This document shows positions 1 to 10,911 of a stretch of 64,000 bases of DNA, in pieces. Source of the stretch: Erodium maritimum (lineage: Eukaryota > Streptophyta > Magnoliopsida > Geraniales > Geraniaceae); contig OY997588.1 of NCBI GenBank assembly GCA_963921825.1, positions 60,086,803 to 60,150,802 of the forward strand. Reading direction: 5' to 3'. The notes beneath the pieces are model-generated. The model searched no databases. It worked only from the letters and a program-made list of their open reading frames with translations, and was not told where the DNA came from. Position 1 is the stretch's first letter. Every line of letters starts with the position of its first letter. The translations under genes and the position numbers were made by a program.

Positions 1-1254
1 GAGAATAACGTAATCTTATTCACAAATCTTATGAGGGGACGTTGTCATGCAATTACGTTGCCTTGGGACTATGTGAGTGGTAAACATATCTAGTTCCTTT
101 ACGAGTCAAGTGGTAGATCAAAGTTTTGCTAGGTTTTTTCGATTACGTGTAGAAACTTTTGATCATTAAGATAGGCTGGGGGGATTCACCTTTTATTATG
201 CTATGATTAACTCAAGACATGAGGGTCTCACTCTGCATAGCGATCCGCCGCAGCCCCTCAAGCCTTTGTTAATACACAGATTTTATTGGATCCCCTTTCC
301 CCGGGACCTATACTTAATTCCCCGTGCATAGTGTGTGTGATTTTGAAAAATTGGTACCACAAACGCACAATGGGACTAACCACTTGAACTCGACTAGATT
401 TCTAATCTACCGAAACACATAGTTTTACCCCAAGACAACAAGCATGTGGGCTCAACCTCCTCTACATGCAACAAGTGAAATAAGACTAGTATCCCTTAAC
501 TAGGGCCACTATATGCAGAAATCAAGATAGAATCAGGTCGGTGGCAATAAAAAGAATTGAAACCTAGCCACACCTAACATTTGGTGTGACCGCCTTTTCG
601 TGTTAAGGCATCTAGCATCACAAAATCATCATGAACCCAATAAGCAATATAACACAAACACAAAATACAGCTCATTAATGCTACCAATAGTAAATCATCC
701 AAACATTCCTCAAAAAATCCTCAATGATGGAAATTATTCCCGACTTGCTCATGTTGGCCTAAATTGCACATCCAAGGTTTACACACAAAATAAAGACCCA
801 TAGGAAGGGACCAGTGCCACGTGTCAGCATAAGGAGGCGCCACATGTGATGGAAAAGAGGAGCTGGTCAAATTTGACCCGTCTGAGTTGACATGGGCGCT
901 GCTACATGTCATCCCCTGGTACAATCCTCCATTTTTGCTCTTTTTCGCTCTTTCGCTCGCTCCGGCTTCGTTAGGACTCTGATTGATCTCGTTCTTGCGC
1001 ATAATTTTTCTCTTTTCAAGACCTATAAAACAAGACCAGTCATGCATATATTTTGAAGCGGACGAAATCGACCCTCTTGACGATCTACGTGCACAAAACA
1101 CCCCAAAATGTCTCGGTTTCCTATCAAAACAACGAACACATCGAGAAAAACAATTATTCATGATAAACCTAAATATATGACAAGAAACGAGGTTAAAATC
1201 CTATATAACTCGATCTAATGTGACCCTTTTATCTGTTAAAATCCACCCACATCA
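1..1254. other. Unassigned non-coding sequence at left edge
   Basis: No convincing coding region is seen; the open frames are short and overlap on both strands. The segment ends where recognisable copia reverse-transcriptase sequence begins near 1255. A CACGTG-containing stretch near 820 and a TATAAAA at about 1024 suggest promoter-like or LTR-like sequence. I cannot pair it with another copy in the window. It may be part of an element whose other half lies to the left. Confidence 0.3.
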
Positions 1255-2090
1255 GCGATGCTGCTATTTCTTAGGGATTAACATATACAGAGATCGCACC
1301 AAGAGGGTCTTGGGATTTAGTCAGAGCACCTGTGTGAAAAAGGCATTGAGTAAGTTCTCAAGGCTCGATTCAAAGAAATGACTCTTACCCGTTCGTTATG
1401 GCATTCATCTTAGCAAGACTCAGTGTCCTAAGACACTTGATGAGCTGAAAAGGGTGATGCAAATGTCATGCGACTGGGGACATGATCGATCATATATGCC
1501 ATGACATGTACGAGACAAGACGTCTTGTATCCCCTGTGTTGTACAAGTATATATCGTTCTGACCTTGGGGAAAGATGATGTTGAACTAGTCGTCGAAGGA
1601 TAAGTAAATGCTAGTTTTCCAGACAAATCCAGATGACTTTAGAAGTCCATCAAGATATGTGATTATGCAAAATGACAGAGCTTTTAGCTGGGAGAGCGTA
1701 AAGCAAGATAACGTCGTTGAATCTACGACATAGGCTGAGTACATGGTTGTTTTAGATGCAGCTAAGGAGTCTATGTGGATTTGGAAATTCACGGTAAAGT
1801 TTGGTGTAGTTAAAAACCCATCCAACCTAGTGAATTTATTTTGCTATAACACAAGGGCCATTGCCCAAGCTATAATCACATATGCATCACGAATCCAAAC
1901 ATGTACTTCGACGTATCCACCTCATCAGAGAAATACTGAACCGAGGTGAAGTGAAGATCACCTATAGAGCAAATGATGATAACATAGCCAATCCGTTGAC
2001 TAAGACACTCACACTGCCAGATCATGTTAGACATGTAAAGTCAATGGGAACAAATTGGAGTTTAGATTGGAACTAGGGCAAGTGGGAGAT
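1255..2090 (+). pseudogene. 3' end of a copia-1 pol (RT/RNase H relic)
   Basis: Translated in broken + strand frames, this matches the same family's pol seen on the minus strand at about 60.1-60.9 kb. The RT tail with LGI and RDRTKR-like residues, the LSKT.CPKT.DELKR.M segment and the RNase H segments around A.EY and AKE.MWIWKF are recognisable. Stops and frameshifts interrupt it (for example after LDSKK near 1379), so no polyprotein can be made. It ends in the polypurine tract AAGTGGGAGAT at 2080-2090, directly abutting the LTR. Family assignment is firm; loss of function is evident. Confidence 0.8.
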
Positions 2091-3230
2091 TGTTAGTCTT
2101 AGTGCCCGTAGTTCAATCATAAATGTCCAAATGTATATATCATCGCTAGCAATAAAATTAAAGCGGCTTTATATTACTTATGTGTTGGAGTAAAATATCG
2201 ATGTGTACTCTAATCTATGCCCACAATACAAATAGAACCATAGATTGAGATAGATCACACTCGATGAGTCCCTAGTCAAATAAAGATTCACTAGAAGCGA
2301 CTAGTATGAAAGATGGCTCTTTATGGTTTACGTTCTATTAGTCATTGGAATAATGTTTCAGAGTCTGAGCATAGATATCATGTGGGACATGATATTGGAC
2401 GACCCGACCTAAATATGTGCCATAGATTGAGTCATGAACATATTCAGTGTTGTAGCTTATCATGTATCCTTAGACCAAGGAGTCTTTGTGATCCCTATGC
2501 AGTCAACAACTGAGTTTGACTTGACACCAACGTTGTTCGTAACAGGGCTTCCATAACGGCCATGATTGGCTTGGGGACGGGAGGCATGAGTGACACGAAA
2601 GACGGCTAAGGGATTTATCCCTCATACTGAGGTATGGGAAAGATATTGGTTCTCGGCCGCTTGATCGAGAGTCACTTAAAGAATAGCATGACCATGCACA
2701 TGATATTGGGTATCATATATTCAGTCATCTCGCATATCAAGGAACAATGATTGAGAATGATAAGGATTACGGCTCTATGTCTTATCTCAATCAGGATATC
2801 GATGATAAAAGAATAGTGGCATAGACGACGGAAAGGTTAGAATCGATAGGGTCAATTCGTTATACAGTGTCAGGCTATACTAAAGTCCCGTTAGTTTTCC
2901 CGTACATAGGATCAAGTAAAATGGGATTTTACGTTGATCTATTGACATGCATAAACCTAAGGGTCACACGAGAGGATGAAACTACGTGGCTTTGATTCCT
3001 CAAAGAGAAGAACTACGTGGCTTTGATTCCCATGTGGATACGTATGCATCTTGGAGACTCAAGCCAATCATTCGTTAACCGGTGTTCTTGTTTTGGTAAG
3101 AAATAGTACTGAATTTTTCTCTTATGAATCCATTCTTTGTTAGTTGTTTCATGGTTTTAATCGTCTCTTGGATTTCCTTGATTTTCCGCTGCGAGTTGGT
3201 TCATCTCCAACCCTACCTCGAGACCCAACA
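2091..3230 (+). repeat. Copia-1 family LTR, internally deleted
   Basis: It starts TGTTAGTCTTAGTGCC and ends GAGACCCAACA, the same termini as the 1.69-kb LTRs at 35029, 45712, 51617 and 58381. At 1,140 bp it lacks roughly 550 bp present in those copies. The deletion joint is near 2982-3030, where AACTACGTGGCTTTGATTCC occurs twice, once on each side of CTCAAAGAGAAG. It is preceded by a polypurine tract and followed by a degenerate primer site, so internal sequence lies on both sides. Confidence 0.85.
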
Positions 3231-4002
3231 GTAGTATTAAAGCCGTGCTACCTTCGGGATTCACAAGACCGTGTTCAAAGTTTCGGTTTTGATTGAAAGT
3301 TTCGTTTTTGGCATGTTGTTTTGCTAAATTGTTTGATAACATGTTTTAAATTCTTGTTTATGGATTTAATGCATGTAAAATGAAAATTTGAAAATTATTT
3401 CAAATCTGCAAATTTTCAAAAAAAAATTGATTTTTCAGGTCTCGGGAGCGGGACTCTCGGAGAGCCGAAACCGGGACCGAACGGGGCTCCGTTGGACGGA
3501 GCTAGGCCAAGCATGACCATTGGATGGTTGATATGCCAAGGCTAAACTGTTTTTTTAGTTATGACAAGTTTGGAACCGTCATGACGAACTCGAAGATCAA
3601 ATGTTCAAAAGTTTCAGTTTTGAACGGTTTCGATAAACCGAGCATCAAAAATTTTCTAAACTTTTCTATGAAATAAAACCGGAAAATCACATGATGTTTG
3701 ATAACATGATTGTGTTAGAACACGTTGTGTGATATGATGTTGGCATGGTGTACATAATAGCCCCGAGCTCGATTTAATTATTTATCGCTTTTCACGGCCT
3801 GCGAGCCGTTAGAGTTAGCGTGTAATTATTATTTCAAGGTGTAGTCGTCGAACCACTTTTTTGTAATAATTATTTATTCCCGACCTGCGATTCATGTATT
3901 AAATTGTAATATTTTACTCAAGACGAAGAAAGGGCGAAAAGGTCATTTGGTGGCTTTTCGGGTGTTGCCATCGGCTTGGAGTCGGTGGAGCTCAAGACCA
4001 AG
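3231..4002 (+). repeat. Copia-1 5' leader downstream of the LTR
   Basis: This is the reverse-complement match of the leader at about 57600-58380. It begins with a decayed primer-binding site (GTAGTATTAAAGC where the other copy has GTGGTTTCAGAGC) and continues through the 'ctaccttcgggattcacaag' block. A GC-rich block at 3440-3510 contains CCGTTGGACGGAG. It breaks off around 4000 in GGAGCTCAAG, where LINE sequence starts. Together with 1255-3230 it forms an internal-LTR-internal arrangement. Confidence 0.75.
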
Positions 4003-5160
4003 AATACAGGAAACCAAGGAAGTCTCCCATCATTACAGTAGTGATCCCCCACCAATCCAATAATGCAGATCAGACTAGCCAAGAAAAATTACAGGTCAAG
4101 AGAAGGTGGTTGATCTCTTCAAAGTCTTGTTCACAAAATGGGAAAAGTGTGTCTGTCAGGGACAAGTTTAAGCCTCTAGAGTCAAGAAACAATTTTGTTG
4201 GAATAACATTATGGCAGGTTAACCATATGAAGGCTGAGATCTTTGGTGGAAGATTTGGTGGCCATAATAGTTTTGCCCAAGGCCTCACCTGTGTATCATT
4301 CTCCTCCAAATGCCAGTACATGTTTTTTACTCTAAAACCCGCCTCATGAATCTTCCATACAACGTTATCCTCCCTAGTGTCTTGAAGAGTGAACTGGTTG
4401 AGTAACTCTGCTAATAACCTGAATTGACCTCTCTCCCAGCCTCTAAGCTTTCTTCTAAAATTTATATACCAAGTGCCATTATTCCAGAAGTGTACCACCT
4501 TCAATCTTTTGTATATACAAAGGTGATATAGCCTCTGAAAATGGTCCTTCAATGGGACATGAAGCAGCCAAATGTCTTCCCAGAAATCAACCCTCTCACC
4601 ATTGTTTACAAACCATTCCAAGCCAGAGAAGCCTATAGCAGAACTGAATCTCTGATCCACCAACAAAGCTTGAACATGACTGAGAAAATTATGGTTCCCA
4701 ACAATTTCAATCTTTGAGAGATCCCAATCATCTTTAGACCACCCATATTTAGCACATATGAATCTCTTCGACAGTGAATTGGTCTCCAAAGCAAACCTCC
4801 ACCACCATTTAGCAAGGAGGGCTGCATTCTTCACATAGAGGCTCTTAATGCCTAAACCCCCAAACTCTTTTGGTGTGCAAATAACTCCCCATTTCACTTT
4901 GTGCAGTACTCTTTTGGTCACAGATCCATTCCAGAGGAATCTCCTTTGCCATTGCTCCATTTCCAACAACACCTTTTTGGGAGCTTTGTAAAGGGACATG
5001 TAATATAGAGGAAGAGAAGAAAGAGAGGATTTAATTAGTGTGATCCTACCACCAAAATTCAGAGTCTTTGATTGCCAAAGATTGAGTTTCCTCTTGAATT
5101 TGGCCAAAATAGGGATCCAAGTCTTGTATCTTCTGGGATTAGCTCCTTTGCCATTTCTCC
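4003..5160 (-). pseudogene. LINE reverse transcriptase C-terminal fragment (RT thumb and zf-RVT)
   Basis: A minus-strand frame at 4070-5107 (345 codons as an open frame) continues upstream in sequence to about 5160 with a GANPRRYKTW-like stretch. It carries hallmarks of plant non-LTR retrotransposon ORF2 beyond the RT fingers and palm: NLWQSKTLNFGGRITLIKS, LPLYYMSLYKAP, WQRRFLWNG, VKWGVICTPKEFGGLGIKS. The zf-RVT-type region follows (FIWLTCHNVIPTK, FCEQDFEEINHLLLTC). The catalytic RT core and endonuclease are absent, and no poly(A) tail or 3' end is seen at the left edge. It is therefore an internal fragment wedged between copia-1 pieces. Confidence 0.85.
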
Positions 5161-5324
5161 ATTGATGTGGTGGTGATGGTGAATGTTATGGGTTTTGTCT
5201 GTGGTGGTATGTATGTATCTGTGTATATACATTAGGGTTTGGTGAAAGGTGAACTCTATGCAATGCATAAGCTGTACTCAAGGACAACTTGTGAGTTGTA
5301 ACTATCATTTGTCGGTACCACAAT
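5161..5324. other. Unassigned junction sequence between LINE fragment and copia-1 relic
   Basis: This contains a run rich in GTGGTGGTGATGG and TGTATGTATCTGTG. Neither the LINE frame nor the copia protease homology extends into it. I see no coding content. Confidence 0.35.
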
Positions 5325-5600
5325 TTCATACATTGCTTAGTACAAAACAATGCCACTTGGAAAACGAAGACTCATGGATCCTACAACAATCATCACAACC
5401 CTTATATTGTTGCCCACTTCGTTCTTCTCCAATCTTCCCATACCTTCTATCCATTGTACGTCAGTGCACATGTGAGATTCAGCTCTAGTATCCAATACCC
5501 ATGTATCTTTGTAAGTAGTGAGAGGTAGCTCTATAAAGTTAATACCTGATGAAGACACAGTCATACTGCCCTTCTTCAGATCATCCTGGTTTTTCACGCA
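5325..5600 (-). pseudogene. Copia-1 protease relic (DTR in place of DTG)
   Basis: The minus-strand frame at 5337-5597 contains KDTWVLDTRAESHMC. This corresponds to the WVLDTGAxxH active-site region of copia aspartic proteases, but with Arg instead of the invariant Gly after Asp-Thr. The paired copies at 56.2 and 63.0 kb also read WVLDTR. The upstream DDLKKGS segment joins it to the gag region. Without DTG the protease is expected to be inactive (family knowledge). Confidence 0.75.
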
Positions 5601-6126
5601 ATCCCTTTTTGTTGACCAGCCTTCTGGCAGTAGAAGCAGACAGTCTCATCTTTCCTGCTAAGTGTGCTGGGGCCTTGCCCTTGCCACTACTAGTTTCCTT
5701 TATGAAATCGGATCCCTTTCTGACCATCAGAATATCCTTGGATTCCAAATCCTTGATATTCTTCTCAACAGTTACAAACATGCCATGTAACTTTGATATG
5801 GTCTTGTCCATATCGTGCATGTGATAGTTCATGATGAACTCAACATACGCACGAGGAAGGAAGCGCAAAATCCTATTTGCTGCCATCTCTAATTCTATCT
5901 TAAGACCTAGTCCATTAAGATGTTCGAGATACCCCTTCTTTTTCTGTACATAAGGGATAGCCTTGTCAAGGTCATTTTCTTTCCGTTTATATTTGAGGAC
6001 TATCCTCAAATTTCTATACCAGTCTAGATAGTTTGTCGCATTAAGCTTGACCTTGTCTATCATGGTTTTCAATGACAAACTACTATTTACTTTTTCCATT
6101 TGGTTTATACGACATATAAAATTCAA
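5581..6126 (-). pseudogene. Copia-1 gag, the best-preserved copy in the window
   Basis: An open minus-strand frame of about 181 codons. The N-terminal part has the copia gag signature LNATNYLDWYRNLRIVLK, followed by MAANRILRFLPRAYVEFIMNYHM and a basic tail. The first Met of the conserved gag is probably MEKVNSSLSLK (about residue 10), because the other copies start at the equivalent Met with MANSANINSLSLK. A CCHC knuckle is not clearly present. Relative to this copy, the two right-hand copies lack about 60 codons in the middle, between LDKA and KTIS. The frame runs into the degenerate protease region, so it is not a functional polyprotein. Confidence 0.75.
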
Positions 6127-7600
6127 TCAATAAACTGAATAAATTTTACGAAGATCAAGTTTAAACATCAACCAATCGATTCTAAACCTTTAGAATCTAG
6201 AAACAAGATCCCTGATTTACTAGATCAAGTTGAACGAAGGTTCACCACTCAATCAAGCTATGTAGGTAGGACCCCGTCCAATCACATCCAATGTGACTCT
6301 TGGTTAGGGTATGTACTTAAGTACACGACTTACCCTATCAAATACCCTAGCTCAACCCTGGCTGAGAATCGTAGCCGGATCCACCAATTTTCAACTATGA
6401 CCCGTCATTATACAGGTGCTCCGCTAAGGCGCATGACACCCACATATGTCGTCCTTACTTATTACCCCGCCTTCCCATGGATGCTCCGCTAAGGCACACG
6501 ACACCCATCGGAAGAGGAGGTAGTAAGTTGTTGAGAATTTGGGAGGTATCTGACATGACCCATTCTTATTTGTCCGATTGTGTTTAAACTTTTTTGCACA
6601 TCATAGATGCGATGAGCACATCAACTACATTCCAAATATAATGATGCCTCCAATTACATCCAATGTAATTCTTCCTTCGAACTCGTCAACTACATCCAAT
6701 GTAATGACGGTTCTAAGGGCTCACAAATAATGATCAAAATCCAATTTTATCTTTGCATGTGAGGTGATATGCTCAGTAAATAAAGTTAAGCATGCAATTC
6801 AAAAACACATAGAATTAATCATGAAAAAACTAAACCAAGCATAAAGCGATAAATGTGCACATAATATCCCCCCTAAACTAACTCCCACTAGTTTCTTGAG
6901 CTCCATCGACTCCAAGCCGATGTCAGCACCCGAAAAGCCACGAATTGACCTTTTTGCCCTTTTTCCGTCTCGAGCAAAAGATTACAATTTAATACACGAC
7001 TCACAGGTCGAGAATTAATAAATATTAAAAATAAGTGGTTCGATGACCACACCTCAAAAAAATAATTACACGCTAACTTTAACGGCTCGTAGGCAATGAA
7101 AAGCGAGAAATAATTAAATCGAGCTTGAGGCTATTATGTACACTATGACAACATCACATCACACATTGTGTTATCAAACAAGCATGTTATCAAACATCAT
7201 GTGATTTTCCGGTTTAAATTAATAGCCAAGTTTCGAAAAATTTTGAAGCTCGGTTTATCGAAACCGGTCCATATTGAAACTTTTAAACATTTGATTTTTG
7301 AGTTCGTCAAGACGATTCCAAACTCGTCATGACTAAGAAACGGTTTGGACCGGCATATCAACCATCTAATGGTCATGTTTGGCCTAGCTCCGTCCAACGG
7401 AGTCCCGTTCGGTCCCGGTTTCGGCTCCCCGAGAGTCCCGCTCCCGAGACGCGAAAAATCAAACTTTTTAAAAAAATTCCATATTTGATATACTTTTGAA
7501 AAAAAATCATTTTTCATGCATTAAACCCATCAACAATAATTTAAAAGATGTTATAAACCAATTTAGCAAAATAACATGCCAAAACCAAAACTTTCAAGCA
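6127..7600 (-). repeat. Copia-1 5' untranslated leader (minus orientation)
   Basis: This aligns with 56825-58340 of the right-hand array. Conserved blocks include two copies of a GCTCCGCTAAGGC element near 6416 and 6484. There is a short perfect palindrome ATTACAT-CCA-ATGTAAT near 6653 and a GC-rich block CCGTCCAACGGAGTCCCG near 7391. The stretch is non-coding apart from chance frames. It ends around 7600, where about 90 bp of leader and the adjoining LTR end are missing. Confidence 0.7.
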
Positions 7601-7611
7601 AAACCGAACTT

Positions 7612-8219
7612 GTCCAACCAAATAGTTGTTTCCTATTTGTTTCTTTTATTTGTTATATTGAAAAAAGATGACCGAAACATAAAAAACCCCATCAACTTGT
7701 CCAACTTAAGGCAGAGGAAAAGCATGCTGACAAGTAAGGTGTAAATAGGACAAAATATGGTGGTAAGTATGGCTAGACAAGGTGGGGTTAGGTGGTGAAT
7801 CACCACCACCTTAATCCTTGTCTTTCTTACTTATTACTAATTAATCAGACTTGATTAATTAGTTCCATAGGCTTTGGTTGCATTGGCCTAATGGAACATG
7901 GCCCGTGGCCATTCCCAACGAGGTCCCGTGACGCGCTCATCGCCTCCAAGCCTTCCATACCGGAAATGTCCACCATTATCTGACGCGATCAATCTCAAGA
8001 CTCTAAGCCTTGTCTCGATCCGTAATGTTTTAAATACTTACAAGCACACGACCCAAAATGTAGTTTTGGTCATGTCCCGAGACAACTCCCTTTTTGGCCA
8101 TTCTCCATAGATGTGTTAATGAGTTTCATCCTCTCGTGTGACCCTTAGGTTTATGCATGTCAATAGATCAACGTAAAATCTCATTTTACTTGATCTTATA
8201 CAAGTGGCAACTGACGAGA
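7612..8219 (-). repeat. Partial copia-1 LTR (minus orientation)
   Basis: The sequence follows the LTR from its TTGTTTCCTATT region through the ATTAATC..GATTAAT palindrome and the 'ggtcccgtgacgcgctcatcgcctcc' block to the TTGATCTACGTTGATTTTA-like region. The terminal 300 bp at the left (the CCCAACA end) is missing. It faces the next LTR piece in opposite orientation. Confidence 0.7.
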
Positions 8220-9588
8220 CTCCGGATCAAGTAAAATGGGATTTTACTTGCCACTTATGTGTTAGAATCGACATGCAATATTAAAGTCTCGCTAGTTGCC
8301 ACTTATGTAGGATCAAGTAAAATGTGATTTTAGGTTGATCTAATGACATGCATAAAACTAAGGGTCACACCGGCAGAATTGGCTTGGGGACGGACTACAT
8401 AAGTGACACGAAAGATGTCTAAGGGATTTATCCCTCATACTGAGGTATGGGAAAAATATCGGTAATCGGCCTCTTGATTGAGAATGACTGAAAGAATAGC
8501 ATAGTCATACACATGATATTGGGTATCATATATTCAGTCATCTCATATATCAAGGAACAGTGATTCAGAATAACAAGGATGATAGTTCTATTCCTTATCT
8601 AAATTAGGATATCTAGAGATAAAAGGATATTGACATAGACAACAGAAAGGTTGGAATCGACATGGTCGATTCGTTATGCATTGTCAGGAAATACTAAAGT
8701 CTTGTTAGTTGTCACTTATGTAAGATCAAGTAAAATGAGATTTTACGTTGATCTACCGACATGCATAAATCTAAGGGTCACACTTGAGGATTAAACTCAT
8801 TAATTCATTTATAAGGAATGACCAAAAAGAGAGTTGTCTCGGGACATGACCAAAATTGGGTTTGGGTCATGTGCTCTTAAGTATTTAGGATATTACGGAT
8901 CGAGAAAAGGCTTTGAGTCTTGGGATTGATCGCGTCGGATAATATTGGACATTTCAAGTATGGAAGGCATGGAGGCGATGAGCGCGTCACATGACCTCGT
9001 CAAGAATGGCCACGGGCCATACACACGAGGTCCATGGGTGGCGCATGCCACCAAAAGCCCATGGAACTAATTAATTAAGTCTTAATTATTTAAGTTCTAA
9101 TTAAGTAAGAATGGATTAAGGTGTTGGTGATTTATCACCAATTCCCATCATTCTACACCATGCTTACCACCATACTTATCATATTTACACCATGCTTCAC
9201 ACCATGCTTGTCATATACTATCTGTTTATTATTTTGAATGGATTTGCTTGTTTAAGTCATCTTTGTCAAACATAACAAACACAAGACACAAATAGGAACA
9301 AAAACTTCTTCTTCTCTCTCTAGAATTTCGGCCAACAAGGGTTTTCTCTCTATTTTTGTGTTCTTGAGTCCTCATAAGAAGAACTACGTGGCTTTGATTC
9401 CCAAGTGGATACATAGGCGTCTTGGAGACTCAAGCCCGATCATTCCTTACTCGGTGTTCTTGATTTGGTAAGGAAACCATGAATTTGTTTATTCTCTTGT
9501 GTTTCCAACTTGGCAGTTTTTCCATGGCATGATCTCGTGAGTTATTTTTCGTTGCAATTATTTGTTCATACCATCCGACGAGACCCAA
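8220..9588 (+). repeat. Rearranged copia-1 LTR pieces (plus orientation)
   Basis: Two plus-oriented LTR pieces are joined. 8220-8368 matches the middle of the LTR. 8369-9588 restarts earlier in the LTR ('ggcttggggacgg') and runs to a CGAGACCCAACA end at about 9588. With the preceding minus-oriented LTR piece this makes an imperfect inverted repeat centred near 8.2-8.4 kb. Confidence 0.7.
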
Positions 9589-9607
9589 CACCATCGATAA
9601 TGATAAT

Positions 9608-9624
9608 TATATATATATATATAT
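9608..9624. repeat. TA microsatellite, left flank of fold-back element
   Basis: A pure TA run immediately left of the terminal inverted repeat. A matching TA run lies at 9995-10008 on the other side. Confidence 0.85.
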
Positions 9625-9994
9625 AGGGTTGGTATCAAATACAAACCACCCCTTATTGTGCAAACTACGAACTCACCAGGTGCTGACACGTGGGCGCGCG
9701 CACTGCTGGTGCGCGCGCACAGTGCTGACACGTGGCGCGCATAGTGCTAATAGTTTGGGCGCACAGTGCTAATAGTTTGGCACTGTGCTAAACTATTAGC
9801 ACTGTGCGCGCCTAACTATTAGCACCGTGCCCGCGCGTGGTCAACACGCTCACGCGCGCGGGCAGAGGCGCGCACGAATCTGCCACGTGTCAGCATCGCG
9901 CGCGCTCTGCTGACGTCACTTTGACCGCATCTTGTGGCTTAGATTGGTTCGTAGTTTGCACAATAAGGATGGTTTTTACTGGATAGCTACCATG
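9625..9994. mobile_element. Non-autonomous fold-back element in a TA microsatellite
   Basis: The left end AGGGTTGGTATCAAATACAAACCA and the reverse complement of the right end (ATGGTAGCTATCCAGTAAAAACCAT) are related. Both continue into a near-identical CCTTATTGTGCAAACTACGAAC (about 22 bp). The core is extremely GC-rich, with CACGTG-type motifs, GCGCGC runs and a strong hairpin around GTGCTAATAGTTTGG / CTAAACTATTAGCAC at about 9745-9830. No coding capacity is seen. The left terminus resembles that of the element at 27971, so both probably belong to one superfamily. The superfamily itself is not certain. Confidence 0.65.
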
Positions 9995-10008
9995 TATATA
10001 TATATATA

Positions 10009-10520
10009 AAGTCAAAGTCGGTTTAAGAAGTGTTAGAGTTTGATCGATTTTGAAATGACATAAATTTCTCATACGAGTTCTGATTTGGGCCGGTAAGATA
10101 TTAAATCAAATGGAATTCATATATCTACAATTTTCATGAAGGGAATTCAGCTAGAAAATACAGTACATAAATTCAACACATTGTGCAAGTCGAACGATCA
10201 ACCATACGTTGTTTGGTCCGCCATGGGCAGAACGCTCTGAGAAAAACATATAATCAGTCATACGGCGTATACGAGTACATAAATGATATAATATGAAATA
10301 TGATTTCTATACACAATAAGTCAAAATTATTTCATTGTCAATGGCCGTAAATACTTATAAATATATATTATTGAACCGTTATATTTTACATCTAACATTT
10401 TTAAATAGAACCTACAAAAAATTGTGAATAAGGTTGTTGGAAAATGTAAGGTTAGAGTGTAAAATGAACATTTTCATGTTAAATGAGGTTATATACGTTG
10501 TAGATCTTCAAATGACCACA
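10009..10520. other. AT-rich intergenic sequence with one stray repeat unit
   Basis: Nothing coding. 10060-10135 contains a diverged copy of the 'tcatacgaattccgatttgggtccg' block that starts each unit of the tandem dimer further right. Confidence 0.5.
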
Positions 10521-10911
10521 ACTTCTTCATACGAATTCCGAATTGGGTCCGTAAAATATCAAATCGAAGACATTTGAAAGCTCTACAATTATATATAATT
10601 TTCTCGGACCAGGGTATGTCGTGATATATCCTAAAACCCCTTAAGTCCTCCCTTGACGGGTCGACTCTGTTACTATCTTATCGGTCCGAATAACCGGTCG
10701 AAGGGTCGATGAACACCCAACTTTTTCATACGAATTCCGATCTAAAACTGTTAAATATCAAATCGAAGACATTTAAAAATTCTACAATTATATATAATTT
10801 TCTCAAAACACGATATGCCATAACATATCTTAAAACCCCCTAAGTCCGGCTTTGACGGGCCGGGTTCCGTTAGTATCTTATCGGTCCGAATAACCGGTTG
10901 ATGAGCACCCA
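10521..10911. repeat. Tandem dimer of a ~199-bp unit
   Basis: Unit one begins ACTTCTTCATACGAATTCCG at 10521. Unit two begins ACTTTTTCATACGAATTCCG at 10720. Shared downstream blocks include AAATATCAAATCGAAGACAT, TCTACAATTATATATAATTT, CCTTAAGTCC/CCCTAAGTCC and ATCTTATCGGTCCGAATAAC. The unit resembles sequence found in plant LTRs and satellites, but I cannot name the family. Confidence 0.8.

Noticed and set aside
721..1161. 146-codon minus-strand frame
   Set aside because: No recognisable domain, and no partner in the window. It overlaps other chance frames and is more likely non-coding element sequence.
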